A stretch of DNA of 64,000 nucleotides from Corynebacterium sp. HMSC036D02 (GCF_001836165.1 NZ_KV827707.1:1-64000), one strand, 5' to 3'. Positions 41,559 through 55,296 are shown, counted from the first letter of the stretch. The notes: generated by a model not told the origin, from the letters alone. Program-made: numbers and translations.

Positions 41559-42986
41559 CTAAGAGCCTGGGTGCGAACGCATGTAGTCTAACAACCCATC
41601 TAGGCGCGGGTCCTCGGAGACAAAGGGGTCGGAGAACTCCTCGGTCATCGGCTCAGGCCGGTTGACCTTCATCCGCGTCCAATCCACCGTTACCGCGGCA
41701 TCGAGCTCGCGGGCAACCGCGAGAAACTCCCCGCGCAGCTTGGCACGGGTGGTCTGCGGGGCGGTGTCGACGGCGGCATCGATTGCAGCATCGTCGATCC
41801 AGCGCTCCACCATGCCGCGCTGCTCCAGCACGCTGTAGAGGCCGCGGCCTGGGCGGATGTCGTGGTAGGTTAAATCGATCTGGGCCAGTTTGGGGTGCGC
41901 CCAATCCCCGTCCAGGCGCTCGCGGTAGCGGTTCAGCAGGCTGCGCTTGATGACCCAATCGATCTCGCGGTCAACGCCGGAGAAATCCTGAGTCTCAATC
42001 GCTTGGAGGGTGCGCTTCCACAAGTCCACGACACGAGCCAACTCAGCCGTCGGAGTGCCTGCGTCCTCGCGGTGCTCCAGCCAGCGCTCGGCGGCGGTAC
42101 AGAGCTCCTGTTGCACGGCAAGCGCGGTGGTGTTGCCGCCTCCCTCGAGCGGAAGCTCGGTGCGGCCGGTTGGGTCGAGCGCGATGGCGCGGATGTGCTG
42201 AATTGGATCAAGCACCGAAAGCTCCGGTACCTCAAAGCCAGCCTCTAACATCTCCAGCATGAGCAGCGTGGAGCCAACTTTGAGGGCCATCGTGGGCTCG
42301 GCCATGTTGGAGTCACCGACGATGACGTGCATGCGGCGGAAACGCTTGGAATCACCATGCGGTTCATCGCGAGTATTGATGATGGGGCGAGAGCGAGTCG
42401 TCGCAGAGGACACGCCTTCCCAGACTTGGTCGGCGCGCTGTGAGAGCACGAAACGCGCAGGTTCCTCGCCTTTGGCAGGTTTGATCATCCCCGCACCGCA
42501 AATGAGCTGCCGGGTAATCATAAACGGCAACAGGGCTTTGCCAAGGTCCTTGAGCACCACGTGGCGACTGATGAGATAGTTCTCGTGGCAGCCGTAGGAA
42601 TTGCCCGCGGAATCGACGTTATTCTTGAACAAGTAGACGGCGCGCTTCTCCCCCTCGTCCGCCAAGGTTTTTTCCGCCTGCACGGCCATGCGGTTGACCA
42701 TGGCGTCGCCGGCGCGCTCATAGGCAATGAGCTGGCTGAGGCTATCGCACTCCGCGGTAGCGAACTCCGGGTGGGAACCCACGTCCAGGTAGAGGCGGGA
42801 GGCGTTGGGGCTGAAGATATTGGAGGAGGAGTACTTCGACACGATGGGCCGGAAAAGTACGCGGGCTATCTCATCCGGGGACATCACTCGCTGTCCCTCG
42901 TTGGCGCTAGCGGTGATGCCGTACTCGGTTTCGATGCCCATAATCCGCCGTGCGTAAACGGGGGCGCTATCGGAGGGCTGCTCCAC
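41559..42986 (-). CDS. pafA: Pup-protein ligase PafA
   Basis: PafA uses ATP to attach the C-terminal Glu of Pup to lysines of target proteins. The 475-residue glutamine-synthetase-like enzyme shows MGIETEYGITASANEG (from residue 16), LYLDVGSHPEFATAECDS, KNNVDSAGNSYGCHENYL and TTRSRPIINTRDEPH, all of which carry nucleotide, Mg2+ or catalytic residues in the family. The first codon is GTG, 2 nt beyond the pup stop; the next in-frame ATG (42941) would remove the first 15 residues. The C-terminal small domain is complete. The gene follows pup directly with no proteasome subunit genes between. Confidence 0.95.
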   Translation of the reverse strand: MEQPSDSAPVYARRIMGIETEYGITASANEGQRVMSPDEIARVLFRPIVSKYSSSNIFSPNASRLYLDVGSHPEFATAECDSLSQLIAYERAGDAMVNRMAVQAEKTLADEGEKRAVYLFKNNVDSAGNSYGCHENYLISRHVVLKDLGKALLPFMITRQLICGAGMIKPAKGEEPARFVLSQRADQVWEGVSSATTRSRPIINTRDEPHGDSKRFRRMHVIVGDSNMAEPTMALKVGSTLLMLEMLEAGFEVPELSVLDPIQHIRAIALDPTGRTELPLEGGGNTTALAVQQELCTAAERWLEHREDAGTPTAELARVVDLWKRTLQAIETQDFSGVDREIDWVIKRSLLNRYRERLDGDWAHPKLAQIDLTYHDIRPGRGLYSVLEQRGMVERWIDDAAIDAAVDTAPQTTRAKLRGEFLAVARELDAAVTVDWTRMKVNRPEPMTEEFSDPFVSEDPRLDGLLDYMRSHPGS

Positions 42987-42988
42987 CT

Positions 42989-43180
42989 TTACTCGCCGCC
43001 CTTTTGGACGTAGGAGCGCACGAACTCCTCGGCGTTGGACTCCAAAAGACCGTCAATTTCATCGAGGAGGTCATCGGTACCCGCGCTGTTGATGCTGACT
43101 TGTCCGGCGTCGAACTCCGGGGTGTCGCCTCCTTGACCGTTGCCGCCGCCGGCGTTGATCTGAGACTGCTGTCCGCTCAT
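42989..43180 (-). CDS. pup: prokaryotic ubiquitin-like protein Pup (GGE form)
   Basis: This 63-residue acidic, mostly disordered protein starts [13 protein letters not shown] and ends SYVQKGGE. The helical segment [20 protein letters not shown] is the part bound by the coiled coil of the ARC/Mpa ATPase. It ends in Glu rather than Gln, so PafA can use it without prior deamidation by Dop. It sits between dop and pafA on the same strand, and prcB/prcA, which follow pup in mycobacteria, are absent. A GGAGCT lies before the ATG. Confidence 0.97.
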   Translation of the reverse strand: MSGQQSQINAGGGNGQGGDTPEFDAGQVSINSAGTDDLLDEIDGLLESNAEEFVRSYVQKGGE

Positions 43181-43216
43181 CTTCTAGAGCTCCTTTCGCG
43201 AGTGGAAAATGCTGCG

Positions 43217-47213
<3,997 letters not shown>

Positions 47214-47251
47214 GGCGTGGAAACCTTTCACATAATTTGGGGTGGCAAGGA

Positions 47252-48514
47252 TTAACCCACCAAGTATGCCTCAAGGGCGTCGCCAAGCCATAGTTGGTCG
47301 CGCTCGCCTACCAGCTCGCGGGCCGAGTGCATCGAAAGCATCGGCACACCGACGTCGACGGTGGGGATGCCCAGGCGGGTGGCGGAAATCGGGCCGATGG
47401 TGGAGCCACAGGGCACGTCGTTATTACCCACGAAGCGCTGGACCGGAACGCCCGCACGACGGCAGGCAGATTCCCACAGAGCTACAGTGTTGGCGTCGGA
47501 AGCATAGCGCTGGTTGCCGTTGATCTTGGTGACCGGGCCTTGGCCGATGATCGGGTGGTGAGTGGGATCGTGCTTTTCCGCGTAGTTGGGGTGCACGGAG
47601 TGGGCGGCGTCCGCAGAGACACAGCTGGAGCGCGCGAACATCTGGAAGCGCTGTTCCTCATTGGCGCCAAGCGCCCGCGCGGTGCGGGTCAAGATATCAC
47701 CCAGAATCGGCCCACCCGCACCATAGCGCGAAGAGGAGCCCACCTCTTCGTGGTCAAAAGCCGCCATGACGAGGACGTCCTTGTGCTCGATGGAGTCGGC
47801 GCTTTTCGCAGCAGCCAGCAGGGCACGCAGCGAAGCATGAACGGAAGAAAGGTTGTCCATGCGGCCGGCAGCGATGAGCCTCTCACCGGCACCGAAGACC
47901 TCACCGCGCTGGGCGTCGGCGGTAATCAGGTTGAAGGAAGCGATGTCCTCTGGGTCTACGCCGAGCTGCTTGCCGACGACCCCCATCACCGACGTTTCCG
48001 GTGTGCCCACGGAGAGCACCGGCTGCATGTGGCGCTGGCGATCCGGCTTGAATTCATCCTTGCGGTAGAGGTGGATAGCCAGCGAAGGCAAGCGCAGCAA
48101 GGGGCCGGTATTGACCAAGTGGCGGGTGCCATCGCGCAGGACGACTTGACCACCGACGGTGAGCTCGCGGTCAAACCAGCTGTGGAGAAGGACTCCGCCA
48201 TAAACCTCCACGGCTACCTGTTGCCAACCTGCGGAGTCGAAATCCGGGGTGGGCTTGAGAGCAAGACCGGGCGAGTCAGTATGGGAGCCGATAATCCGGA
48301 AACCCGAATCCGGACCGGCACCTTCGGGGACGAACCAAGCCATGACCGCACCACCCCGGACCATGACGTGACCGCCTGGTGCTGCCGACCACTCGGCAGA
48401 CTCGTCTTGGCGGCTAAACCCCGCATCAACGAGCGTGCGCGCTACCTCCTCAGCCGCGTGGTAGGAGGAGGGACTGGCGGCGATGAAATCGAGAAAATCT
48501 TGCGTAGTGCTCAT
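47252..48514 (-). CDS. M18 family aminopeptidase
   Basis: This 420-residue zinc aminopeptidase of the aspartyl/ApeB type removes acidic or other N-terminal residues from peptides in the cytoplasm, working as a dodecamer in relatives. Metal-site residues appear in IIGSHTDSPGLALKPTP (His/Asp, about 76-92), AAFDHEEVGSSSRYGAGGP (Asp, Glu, Glu) and the C-terminal GVPMLSMHSARE (His). Length is normal for the family. It lies upstream of trmI with a 38-nt gap and is divergent from the RecB-like gene. Confidence 0.92.
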   Translation of the reverse strand: MSTTQDFLDFIAASPSSYHAAEEVARTLVDAGFSRQDESAEWSAAPGGHVMVRGGAVMAWFVPEGAGPDSGFRIIGSHTDSPGLALKPTPDFDSAGWQQVAVEVYGGVLLHSWFDRELTVGGQVVLRDGTRHLVNTGPLLRLPSLAIHLYRKDEFKPDRQRHMQPVLSVGTPETSVMGVVGKQLGVDPEDIASFNLITADAQRGEVFGAGERLIAAGRMDNLSSVHASLRALLAAAKSADSIEHKDVLVMAAFDHEEVGSSSRYGAGGPILGDILTRTARALGANEEQRFQMFARSSCVSADAAHSVHPNYAEKHDPTHHPIIGQGPVTKINGNQRYASDANTVALWESACRRAGVPVQRFVGNNDVPCGSTIGPISATRLGIPTVDVGVPMLSMHSARELVGERDQLWLGDALEAYLVG

Positions 48515-48589
48515 GCTTCCAGCTTGCCACGGACTGCCGGGTGATGCCGGAAGGACTGTGGGTGCCTATGCGCTAGTCTGAGAAACATT

Positions 48590-49393
48590 ATGCCGAAACG
48601 ACTAGCCCTCTCCCCTTCCCGCGCCTCCGACTACAAGCAATGCCCACTGCTCTATCGCTTCCGAGCCATCGACAAGCTGCCTGAACCTAAGACAAAGGCG
48701 CAGGTCAAGGGAACGCTGGTCCACGCTGTGCTGGAGAAAATGCACAAGCTACCCCGTGAGGAGCGCGAGTACCCAGTGGCGGTGAAGATGATCAAGCCTG
48801 AATGGGCGGTGATGCTCGAATCCGATCCGGAGCTGCGTGAATTGGTACCAGAGCCCGAGGAGCTGGACTTCTTCGTCGAAGTACGCGAGCTCATCAAAGG
48901 CTACTTCCAGATGGAAAACCCCCAAGGTTTCGACGCCCACAAGTGCGAGATGTACGTCGATACAGTTCTGCCCAACGGCGTGCCCGTCCGCGGGTTCATC
49001 GACCGCGTTGATGTTGCTCCCACCGGCGAGGTACGCGTGGTGGACTATAAGACCGGAAAGAAGCCACTCCCCCGTTATTCCCAGGACGCGCAGTTCCAAA
49101 TGAATTTCTACGCGCTGGTGTACTGGCGGCTACTTGGCACCATCCCTACGCAGCTGCGGCTGATGTACCTCAAGGTTTTGGATTCGATGTTCCTCACGCC
49201 TGGGCCGGAGGAACTCGAGTACTTCGAGCGTGACCTAGGTGAGCTCTGGGCCAAGATCGAAGGCGATGGCAAGACCGGAGACTTTAGGCCAAAGACCTCG
49301 AAGCTGTGCGGCTGGTGTTCCTTTCAGGATCTTTGCCCCGCCTTCGGCGGTACGCCACCCGAGTATCCCGGGTGGCCAGGCCAAAGTTCGTAG
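48590..49393 (+). CDS. RecB-family PD-(D/E)XK nuclease with Fe-S cysteines
   Basis: This 267-residue protein is a stand-alone RecB/AddB C-terminal nuclease domain. It has SPSRASDYKQCPLLYRFRA at the start (first Cys), the GxxxH helix VKGTLVHAVLEKM, the catalytic FIDRVDVAPTGEVRVVDYKTGK (Asp, then D-Y-K) and QMNFYALVY. The C-terminal LCGWCSFQDLCPAF supplies three more cysteines, which together with the first would bind a 4Fe-4S cluster as in AddB and Cas4. No cas gene is nearby. It is single, and converges with fhs. The role is probably DNA repair. Confidence 0.88.
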   Translation: MPKRLALSPSRASDYKQCPLLYRFRAIDKLPEPKTKAQVKGTLVHAVLEKMHKLPREEREYPVAVKMIKPEWAVMLESDPELRELVPEPEELDFFVEVRELIKGYFQMENPQGFDAHKCEMYVDTVLPNGVPVRGFIDRVDVAPTGEVRVVDYKTGKKPLPRYSQDAQFQMNFYALVYWRLLGTIPTQLRLMYLKVLDSMFLTPGPEELEYFERDLGELWAKIEGDGKTGDFRPKTSKLCGWCSFQDLCPAFGGTPPEYPGWPGQSS

Positions 49394-49420
49394 ACTGCGC
49401 CGCGTAAAACGGGCCGTGGT

Positions 49421-51088
49421 TTAGAACAACCCAGAGATGGAACCGTCAGCGGCAACATCGATGTTGTTCGCCGCAGGCTTCTTGGGAAGGCCCGGCATGG
49501 TCATGACGTCGCCGGTCAGCGCCACGATGAAGCCAGCGCCTGTGCGGGGCTGCAGCTCGCGGACATGAAGGACGTGGCCTTCTGGGGCGCCGAGCTGGCT
49601 CGGATCATCCGAGAAGGAATATTGAGTCTTCGAGATCACGACTGGGAACTCCTCCCAACCGTTGTCCTTGATGTACTTCAAATCCTTCAGCGCCTTAGAC
49701 GAGTACTCCACCCGCTCGGCGCGGTAGATTTCCCTAGCAATGGTGTCGATGGAGGCCTCGATGCCCTCAGCGGGATCATAGAGCTGGTGGGAGTTACCCT
49801 CGGAAAGATTCTCCAGAAGGCGCTCAGCCAGCGCTGTTGCTCCCGCTCCGCCCTTGGCCCACACTTCTGCTTCTTCGAGCGCGACGTCGAAATCGGCGGC
49901 CCACTGGCGCATGAACTCGCGCTCGGCCTCGGTATCGCTCCAGAAGAGGTTGAGCGCGACCACTGGCTGAAGCCCGAACTTGCGCAAATTCTCCACGTGG
50001 CGCTCGAGGTTCACCACGCCCTTCTTCAGGGCTTCCAGGTTCTCCGTGGTGAGCTCCTCGCGCGGCTGCCCACCGTTGTACTTCTGCGAACGGATCGTTG
50101 CCACGACGACCGCACCGGCCACATCAAGGTCACCGAAGCGGGACTTGATGTCCATGAATTTCTCGCCACCGAGGTCCGCGCCGAAACCTGCTTCCGTGAG
50201 GACGATATCGCCGAAGCGCATAGCAGTCTGGGTGGCCAACAGCGTGTTGCAGCCATGAGCGATGTTGGCGAAGGGGCCGCCGTGGACGAAGGCGGGAGTA
50301 CCGCCAAGGGTCTGGACTAGGTTGGGGTTGAGTGCATCGCGCATCAGCGCGGTGAGTGCGCCTTCTGCCCCCAACTCGCGGGCAGTGACCGGCTTTTGGT
50401 CATAGGTGTAACCCACAGTGATATCACCGAGGCGCTTCTTCAGGTCTGCCAAATCGGTAGCGAGACCGAGAATGGCCATGATTTCCGATGCCGCAGTAAT
50501 GGTGAAGCCAGTCTCCCCCGGCACGCCATGGGCGGGGCCACCGAGCCCGGTAACAACGTGGCGCAGGGCACGGTCATTGACGTCAACGCAGCGCTGCCAG
50601 GTAATGCGGCGCGGATCGATGTTGAGCGCATTGCCCTGGTGGATGTGGTTATCGATGATGGCGGCCAAGGTGTTAGTGGCCGCGGCGATAGCGTGGAAGT
50701 CACCGGTGAAGTGGAGATTGATGTCCTCCATTGGGACAACCTGAGAGTAGCCGCCACCCGCGGCGCCGCCCTTGATGCCCATGACAGGGCCCTGGGAAGG
50801 CTCGCGAAGGGCGACGATAGCCTTCTTGCCCAGCTGCGTGAGGGCGTCGGTCAAGCCGATAAGAACAGTAGATTTACCCTCGCCGGCTGGCGTCGGTGAG
50901 ACGCCGGTGACGAGGACCAACTTGCCATCTGCGGGAGTATCCCCAACTTGAGTGATATCCACTTTGGCTTTGCTTTGCCCATAAGGAATAAGGGCCGTCT
51001 CCGGAATGCCTGCACGTGCAGCAATATCCGAAATCGGTTCGAGCTGGTGAGCTTGAGCAATATCAACATCAGAAGGTTGCGTAGTCAT
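49421..51088 (-). CDS. fhs: formate-tetrahydrofolate ligase
   Basis: The enzyme makes 10-formyl-THF from formate, THF and ATP in the cytoplasm. The 555-residue protein has the P-loop VSPTPAGEGKSTVLIGL (about 64-80), REPSQGPVMGIKGGAAGGGYSQV (read in parts), the metal and substrate region NIAHGCNTLLATQ, and the FTITAASEIMAI block. Length is normal. I prefer the ATG at 51088 over the GTG two codons upstream. A strong hairpin ends 9 nt before this start. The gene follows the Dcu carrier on the same strand; no other folate gene is adjacent, so formate assimilation linked to purine synthesis is the simplest role. Confidence 0.94.
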   Translation of the reverse strand: MTTQPSDVDIAQAHQLEPISDIAARAGIPETALIPYGQSKAKVDITQVGDTPADGKLVLVTGVSPTPAGEGKSTVLIGLTDALTQLGKKAIVALREPSQGPVMGIKGGAAGGGYSQVVPMEDINLHFTGDFHAIAAATNTLAAIIDNHIHQGNALNIDPRRITWQRCVDVNDRALRHVVTGLGGPAHGVPGETGFTITAASEIMAILGLATDLADLKKRLGDITVGYTYDQKPVTARELGAEGALTALMRDALNPNLVQTLGGTPAFVHGGPFANIAHGCNTLLATQTAMRFGDIVLTEAGFGADLGGEKFMDIKSRFGDLDVAGAVVVATIRSQKYNGGQPREELTTENLEALKKGVVNLERHVENLRKFGLQPVVALNLFWSDTEAEREFMRQWAADFDVALEEAEVWAKGGAGATALAERLLENLSEGNSHQLYDPAEGIEASIDTIAREIYRAERVEYSSKALKDLKYIKDNGWEEFPVVISKTQYSFSDDPSQLGAPEGHVLHVRELQPRTGAGFIVALTGDVMTMPGLPKKPAANNIDVAADGSISGLF

Positions 51089-51097
51089 GCTCACCAG

Positions 51098-51124
51098 CTT
51101 AGCGCGCTAAAGAAGCGCGCTAAG
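51098..51124 (-). promoter_or_regulatory. hairpin immediately upstream of fhs
   Basis: CTTAGCGCGC and GCGCGCTAAG (51098-51107 with 51115-51124) form a perfect 10-bp stem with a 7-nt loop. On the fhs mRNA it ends just before the GGTGAG ribosome site. It has no T run, so it may act as an attenuator or translational control rather than a full terminator of the Dcu gene. Confidence 0.55.
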
Positions 51125-51160
51125 CAACATCAAATTATTTCTAAATGATGCTAGGTGATG

Positions 51161-52468
51161 CTAGATAAGGACTGCGCCAAAGGCGTAGCACAGGAGGACC
51201 GACAAGACGATGCTCACAGTGCCTGGAATGATGAACGGGTGGTTGAAGACAGCCTTGCCAATGCGAGTCGAGCCAGTGTCATCCATTTCGACGGCCGCCA
51301 ACAAGGTCGGGTACGTCGGCAGGATGAACAGCGCGGACACTGCTGGGAAGGCAGCCACTGCGGTAAGCGGGTTGACGCCGAGGGCCAGGGCTGCCGGCAT
51401 GAGAGCCTTGGTGGTTGCGGCCTGCGAGTACAGGAGCGCCGCAGCGAAGAAGAGTACGATGGCCAGCAGCCACGGGGCGGACTCAATGATGGACCCGGAG
51501 ATGGCCTGGATGTCCTCCATGTAGTGGTTGATCAGCGTGGTACCCAACCATGCGACACCGAGCACGCAGATACAAGCGGACATACCCGACTTAAAGACAG
51601 GCGTGTTGAGAACGTCGCCGGCGGGAACCTTGGTGACCATGACGATGAGGGTCGCAGCGGTGAGCATCACCGTCATGATGGCCTCGTTACGCGGCAGCGT
51701 CGGTTCCTCGATGAGACCCACCTGGGATGAGGTCAGGGTGGCCCACAGCATCACGATGACGATGGCGACGAGGAAGATGATGACCGAGGTCTTTGCACCT
51801 TGTGCCGGAGCGTAGTTCTGGGAACCTTGCGGCAGCTTCACCAAGCCCTGGGCCTTGCGTTCTTGGTAAACGGGGTCATCTTCGAGTTCTGCGCCCGAGC
51901 GGTTTGCTACCCAAGCGGCAGGGAAAATGGAGAGGAACGTAGCCGGAATGAGGACCGCGAGGATCTGCAAATAGCCCACGCCCATCGGCTCCAGTAGCGA
52001 AGCCAACAGAACAACGGCTGCGGAAATAGGTGAGGCGCAGATTGCCATCTGGGAGGCTACGACGGAAATCGAAAGCGGGCGGGAAGGACGAACCTTGCCC
52101 TCCTTAGCCACCTCAACGATGACCGGAAGCGTGGAGAACGCCGTGTGGCCGGTGCCCGCCAAGACGGTCATCAACCAGGTAACGATAGGCGCATAGAACG
52201 TGATCCTCTTTGGGTTCTTGCGAAGGAATTTCTCGGCGAGGTAGACCAGATAGTCCATACCGCCAGCACGCTGCATGGCAGCAATGGCGGCGATCACGGT
52301 CATGATGATGCCAATGACGTCAAAGGGGATGTCTTCACGTGTTACGGGGACACCGGTGAGGCCGAGTAAGAGAACGCCCAAGCCGCCGGCCATACCAATG
52401 CCGATCGAACCAATTCGGGCACCGAGATAAATCGCCGCGAGGACGATAATGATGTGCACAACAACCAT
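51161..52468 (-). CDS. C4-dicarboxylate (aspartate/fumarate/succinate) transporter, DcuA/DcuB type
   Basis: This 435-residue membrane protein has about ten to twelve hydrophobic segments. The N-terminal half carries the Dcu blocks PFDVIGIIMTVIAAIAAMQRAGGMDYLV, read in parts, and VTWLMTVLAGTGHTAFSTLPVI, where TGHTAFS is the family motif. The C-terminal half ends FNHPFIIPGTVSIVLSVLL. Dcu proteins exchange aspartate or fumarate for succinate, or import aspartate. The gene lies downstream of aspA on the same strand after a terminator, so together they form an aspartate-use module. DcuA and DcuB cannot be separated by eye. Confidence 0.9.
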   Translation of the reverse strand: MVVVHIIIVLAAIYLGARIGSIGIGMAGGLGVLLLGLTGVPVTREDIPFDVIGIIMTVIAAIAAMQRAGGMDYLVYLAEKFLRKNPKRITFYAPIVTWLMTVLAGTGHTAFSTLPVIVEVAKEGKVRPSRPLSISVVASQMAICASPISAAVVLLASLLEPMGVGYLQILAVLIPATFLSIFPAAWVANRSGAELEDDPVYQERKAQGLVKLPQGSQNYAPAQGAKTSVIIFLVAIVIVMLWATLTSSQVGLIEEPTLPRNEAIMTVMLTAATLIVMVTKVPAGDVLNTPVFKSGMSACICVLGVAWLGTTLINHYMEDIQAISGSIIESAPWLLAIVLFFAAALLYSQAATTKALMPAALALGVNPLTAVAAFPAVSALFILPTYPTLLAAVEMDDTGSTRIGKAVFNHPFIIPGTVSIVLSVLLCYAFGAVLI

Positions 52469-52696
52469 TATGTAACTCCAATATGTGCAGGTGAACTGCA
52501 GTATGGGTGGTAATTCGCGCTGTGGTCAGTACACGACCTGGGCGCGACAACTGACAGTTCCAATTCTGCCCTATTTATGTGGCTTTGGCGAGAATCCAGG
52601 CCCGATTGTGTCCGTTTACACACCGATGTCAACCAATGCTCCCCCATCGGGGTGTCCACGGTGTCGGTAGCATCAGTTGGATTGAAAACAGCCAAA
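52469..52696 (-). promoter_or_regulatory. promoter region of the Dcu carrier
   Basis: This gene-free stretch lies between the aspA terminator and the carrier. It contains the palindrome AACTG-A-CAGTT (52549-52559), about 80 bp before the start codon, as a candidate operator. GGAG precedes the ATG by 7 nt. I see no other defensible element. Confidence 0.35.
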
Positions 52697-52730
52697 CGCC
52701 CGTACCACCTTCAGTGAGGCAGTACGGGCG
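52697..52730 (-). terminator. terminator of aspA
   Basis: A 9-bp stem (52697-52705 with 52722-52730) is followed on the minus strand by TTTGGCTGTTTTC. It lies about 48 nt after the aspA stop. Confidence 0.82.
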
Positions 52731-52777
52731 TGGACGAAACAGCAGAGGGTATTTACAACACTGGTGCTGTTGACGGT

Positions 52778-54310
52778 TTATTCATCGATGTAGAGCTGAC
52801 CGCGGAACTCCGGGTGCATGAGGTTCTCAACGGACAGAACCTTGTTAAGGGTCTCCTCATCGAGCAGGCCCTTCTCCAGAACGAGCTCCTTGACACCCTT
52901 GCCAGTCTTGAGGGACTCCTTAGCAATCATGTCACCGTTGTGGTGGCCGATGAACGGGTTCAGGTAGGTGACGATACCAATGGAGTTCTCCACGTAGGCA
53001 CGGCAGACATCAGCGTTAGCGGTGATGCCCGTGACGCACTTCTCACGCAGGGTATCGACGGCATTACCCATGATGCGGATGGACTGGAACAGCGCCTCAC
53101 CGATAACCGGCTCCATGACGTTGAGCTGCAGCTGACCAGCCTCAGCTGCCATGGTCACGACGTGGTCATTACCGAAAATCTTGAAGCAGACCTGGTTGAC
53201 AACCTCCGGGATAACCGGGTTGACCTTACCCGGCATGATGGAGGAGCCAGCCTGGCGCGGTGGCAGGTTGATCTCTGCAAGACCAGCGCGCGGACCAGAA
53301 GACAGCAGGCGAAGGTCGTTACAGATCTTGGCCAGCTTCATTGCTGCGCGCTTGATGGTGGAGTGCAGCAGCACGTAGGCACCACAGTCAGAGGTAGCTT
53401 CAATGAGGTCGCGGGCGGTCTTGATTTCCAAACCGGTGACCTCGGACAGCGCAGCGGTGACCTGGTGGCGGTAGCCGGCCGGGGTGTTCACACCGGTGCC
53501 GATAGCAGTTGCGCCCAGGTTGATCTCCAGCAGACGCTTCTGCGCGTCACGCAAGATGGCCTGCTCTTCGGCCAGGTTGTGCGCGAAGGCCTTGAACTCA
53601 TCACCCAGGGTCATCGGAACTGCGTCCTGCAGCTGGGTGCGGCCCATCTTCAGGATGTCAACGAACTCATTGCCCTTGGCGTGGAACGCAGCCTGCAGCG
53701 CGTCGATACGCTCAATGAGGTCCTCCATCGCGTAGTAGATGCCGAGACGGAAGCCGGTCGGGTACGCGTCGTTGGTGGACTGGGACATGTTGACATCATC
53801 GTTCGGGTTGATGATGTCGTAGGCACCCTTTTCCTCACCAAGGTGCTCGAGCGCCAAGTTGGCCACAACCTCGTTGGTGTTCATGTTGAGCGAGGTGCCA
53901 GCGCCACCCTGGAAGACATCCAGCGGGAACTGGTCCATGCAGCGGCCCTCTTCGAGGATCTGGTCACAAGCCCAGATGATTGCCTCTGCTTTCTTCTTAG
54001 GAAGGACGTGCAGACGGCGGTTAGCCATCGCGGTTGCCTTCTTGACCTGTACCATACCGCGGATGAAATCCGGGATGGTATTGATGGTCACGTAGGAAAT
54101 CTGGAAGTTCTCGATAGCGCGCAGCGTGTGAACGCCATAGTACGCATCGTTCGGAACTTCCAGGGAGCCGAGAAGGTCAGTCTCAGTACGCGTCTTTTTG
54201 CTAGAGGCGGACTTCGAAGACTTGTTGGTGGCCTTTTCTTCGACCTGGGACTTTACATCCTTGGTCTCCTTGGCCTCTGCTTGTGCATCCTTCTTAGTTG
54301 TCTTTGCCAT
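52778..54310 (-). CDS. aspA: aspartate ammonia-lyase
   Basis: AspA converts aspartate to fumarate and ammonia in the cytoplasm. The 510-residue protein has the fumarase/aspartase signature [20 protein letters not shown], the [17 protein letters not shown] block, [12 protein letters not shown] and [17 protein letters not shown] polar extension of about 45 residues rich in Lys, Glu, Ala and Ser precedes the core at [12 protein letters not shown]. glutamicum AspA has a similar extension as I recall. GGAG lies 9 nt before the ATG. The gene has its own terminator and is followed by the Dcu carrier and preceded by hisG. Confidence 0.95.
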   Translation of the reverse strand: MAKTTKKDAQAEAKETKDVKSQVEEKATNKSSKSASSKKTRTETDLLGSLEVPNDAYYGVHTLRAIENFQISYVTINTIPDFIRGMVQVKKATAMANRRLHVLPKKKAEAIIWACDQILEEGRCMDQFPLDVFQGGAGTSLNMNTNEVVANLALEHLGEEKGAYDIINPNDDVNMSQSTNDAYPTGFRLGIYYAMEDLIERIDALQAAFHAKGNEFVDILKMGRTQLQDAVPMTLGDEFKAFAHNLAEEQAILRDAQKRLLEINLGATAIGTGVNTPAGYRHQVTAALSEVTGLEIKTARDLIEATSDCGAYVLLHSTIKRAAMKLAKICNDLRLLSSGPRAGLAEINLPPRQAGSSIMPGKVNPVIPEVVNQVCFKIFGNDHVVTMAAEAGQLQLNVMEPVIGEALFQSIRIMGNAVDTLREKCVTGITANADVCRAYVENSIGIVTYLNPFIGHHNGDMIAKESLKTGKGVKELVLEKGLLDEETLNKVLSVENLMHPEFRGQLYIDE

Positions 54311-54401
54311 CGGGGCTGACTCCTTGCATAAAAATCGAAGAACGATGATGGTCAGTCCCCATCGTAGCTAGGAGCCCGAATAAAATGTTTGGAATCTCCC
54401 C

Positions 54402-55247
54402 CTAAAAGCGGGCAATCCGAAGATCCGAGGCAAGAATTGCCTCTGCCCCAAGTTCTTCGAGGCTGTCCATTACTTGGTTGGCCAGTTTGCGGGGCACCAT
54501 GACGCGCACGGCAACCCACCCTTCACGGGCCAAGGGAGAGATGGTCGGTCCTGTAAGCCCAGGGGTCACTGCCTCGACGTCTGGCAGCTTTTCTTCTGCC
54601 ACGTTGTAGTCCAGCATGACGTAGTGGCGCGCATTGAGGATTCCTCGAATACGGCTAAGCACAACGTTTTCATCAGCGGTGACGTCTTCTCCCTCACGCT
54701 TTATCACCACGGCCTCCGAGGACACGATGGGGTCGCCAAAGGGTTCAAGCCCCTGCTGGCGGAGGGTGGCTCCTGTGGAAACAACGTCGGCAATGACGTC
54801 CGCGACTCCAAGGTGAATCGAAATCTCTACTGCACCGTCAAGGCGGATAACCTCGGCATCGATTCCATTGGCAGCGAGGTGATCGCGTACCACGTTGGGA
54901 TAGGACGTGGCGATACGCTTGCCTTGCAGCTTGGCGACGTCCCACTGCTCCCCTGCTGGTGCGGCGTAACGGAAGGTCGAGCCGCCAAAATTGAGTGCTA
55001 GAACTTCATTGAATTTCGCGCGGGAATCGAGCGCTAAGTCTCGACCAGTAATTCCCAAGTCCAAGACGCCTTGTGCCACGTAGATAGCGATATCCTTTGG
55101 GCGCAGAAAGAAAAACTCGACTCCGTTCTCCTCGTCCACGACGTTGAGCGATTTACTGTGTCCGCGGCCCTTGTAGCCGGCTTCCTTGAGGATCTCAAGG
55201 GCTGCCTCGGACAGTGATCCCTTGTTGGGGACGGCGATTTTGATCAT
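54402..55247 (-). CDS. hisG: ATP phosphoribosyltransferase HisG (long form)
   Basis: HisG joins ATP and PRPP in the first, histidine-inhibited step of histidine synthesis. The 281-residue long form has an N-terminal IAVPNKGSLSEAALEILKEAG, the PRPP-binding segment DVVSTGATLRQQGLEP (about 156-171), and a C-terminal ACT-like regulatory domain (about 205-281) that binds histidine. It starts 49 nt after hisE on the same strand. The rest of the his genes are elsewhere, as in C. glutamicum, where hisEG form a separate unit. Confidence 0.96.
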   Translation of the reverse strand: MIKIAVPNKGSLSEAALEILKEAGYKGRGHSKSLNVVDEENGVEFFFLRPKDIAIYVAQGVLDLGITGRDLALDSRAKFNEVLALNFGGSTFRYAAPAGEQWDVAKLQGKRIATSYPNVVRDHLAANGIDAEVIRLDGAVEISIHLGVADVIADVVSTGATLRQQGLEPFGDPIVSSEAVVIKREGEDVTADENVVLSRIRGILNARHYVMLDYNVAEEKLPDVEAVTPGLTGPTISPLAREGWVAVRVMVPRKLANQVMDSLEELGAEAILASDLRIARF

Positions 55248-55296
55248 CAGTGTGTGGTGCTTTCTACGGTGAATGCTAGGACGGCTTTATAGCCGA

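Noticed and set aside
48590-49393. RecB-like nuclease considered as Cas4
   Set aside because: No cas genes or repeat array are nearby, and stand-alone RecB-family nucleases with this cysteine pattern are common core genes in actinobacteria.
52730-54319. Long plus-strand frame of 529 codons opposite aspA
   Set aside because: A shadow of aspA; the aspartase signature on the minus strand is decisive.
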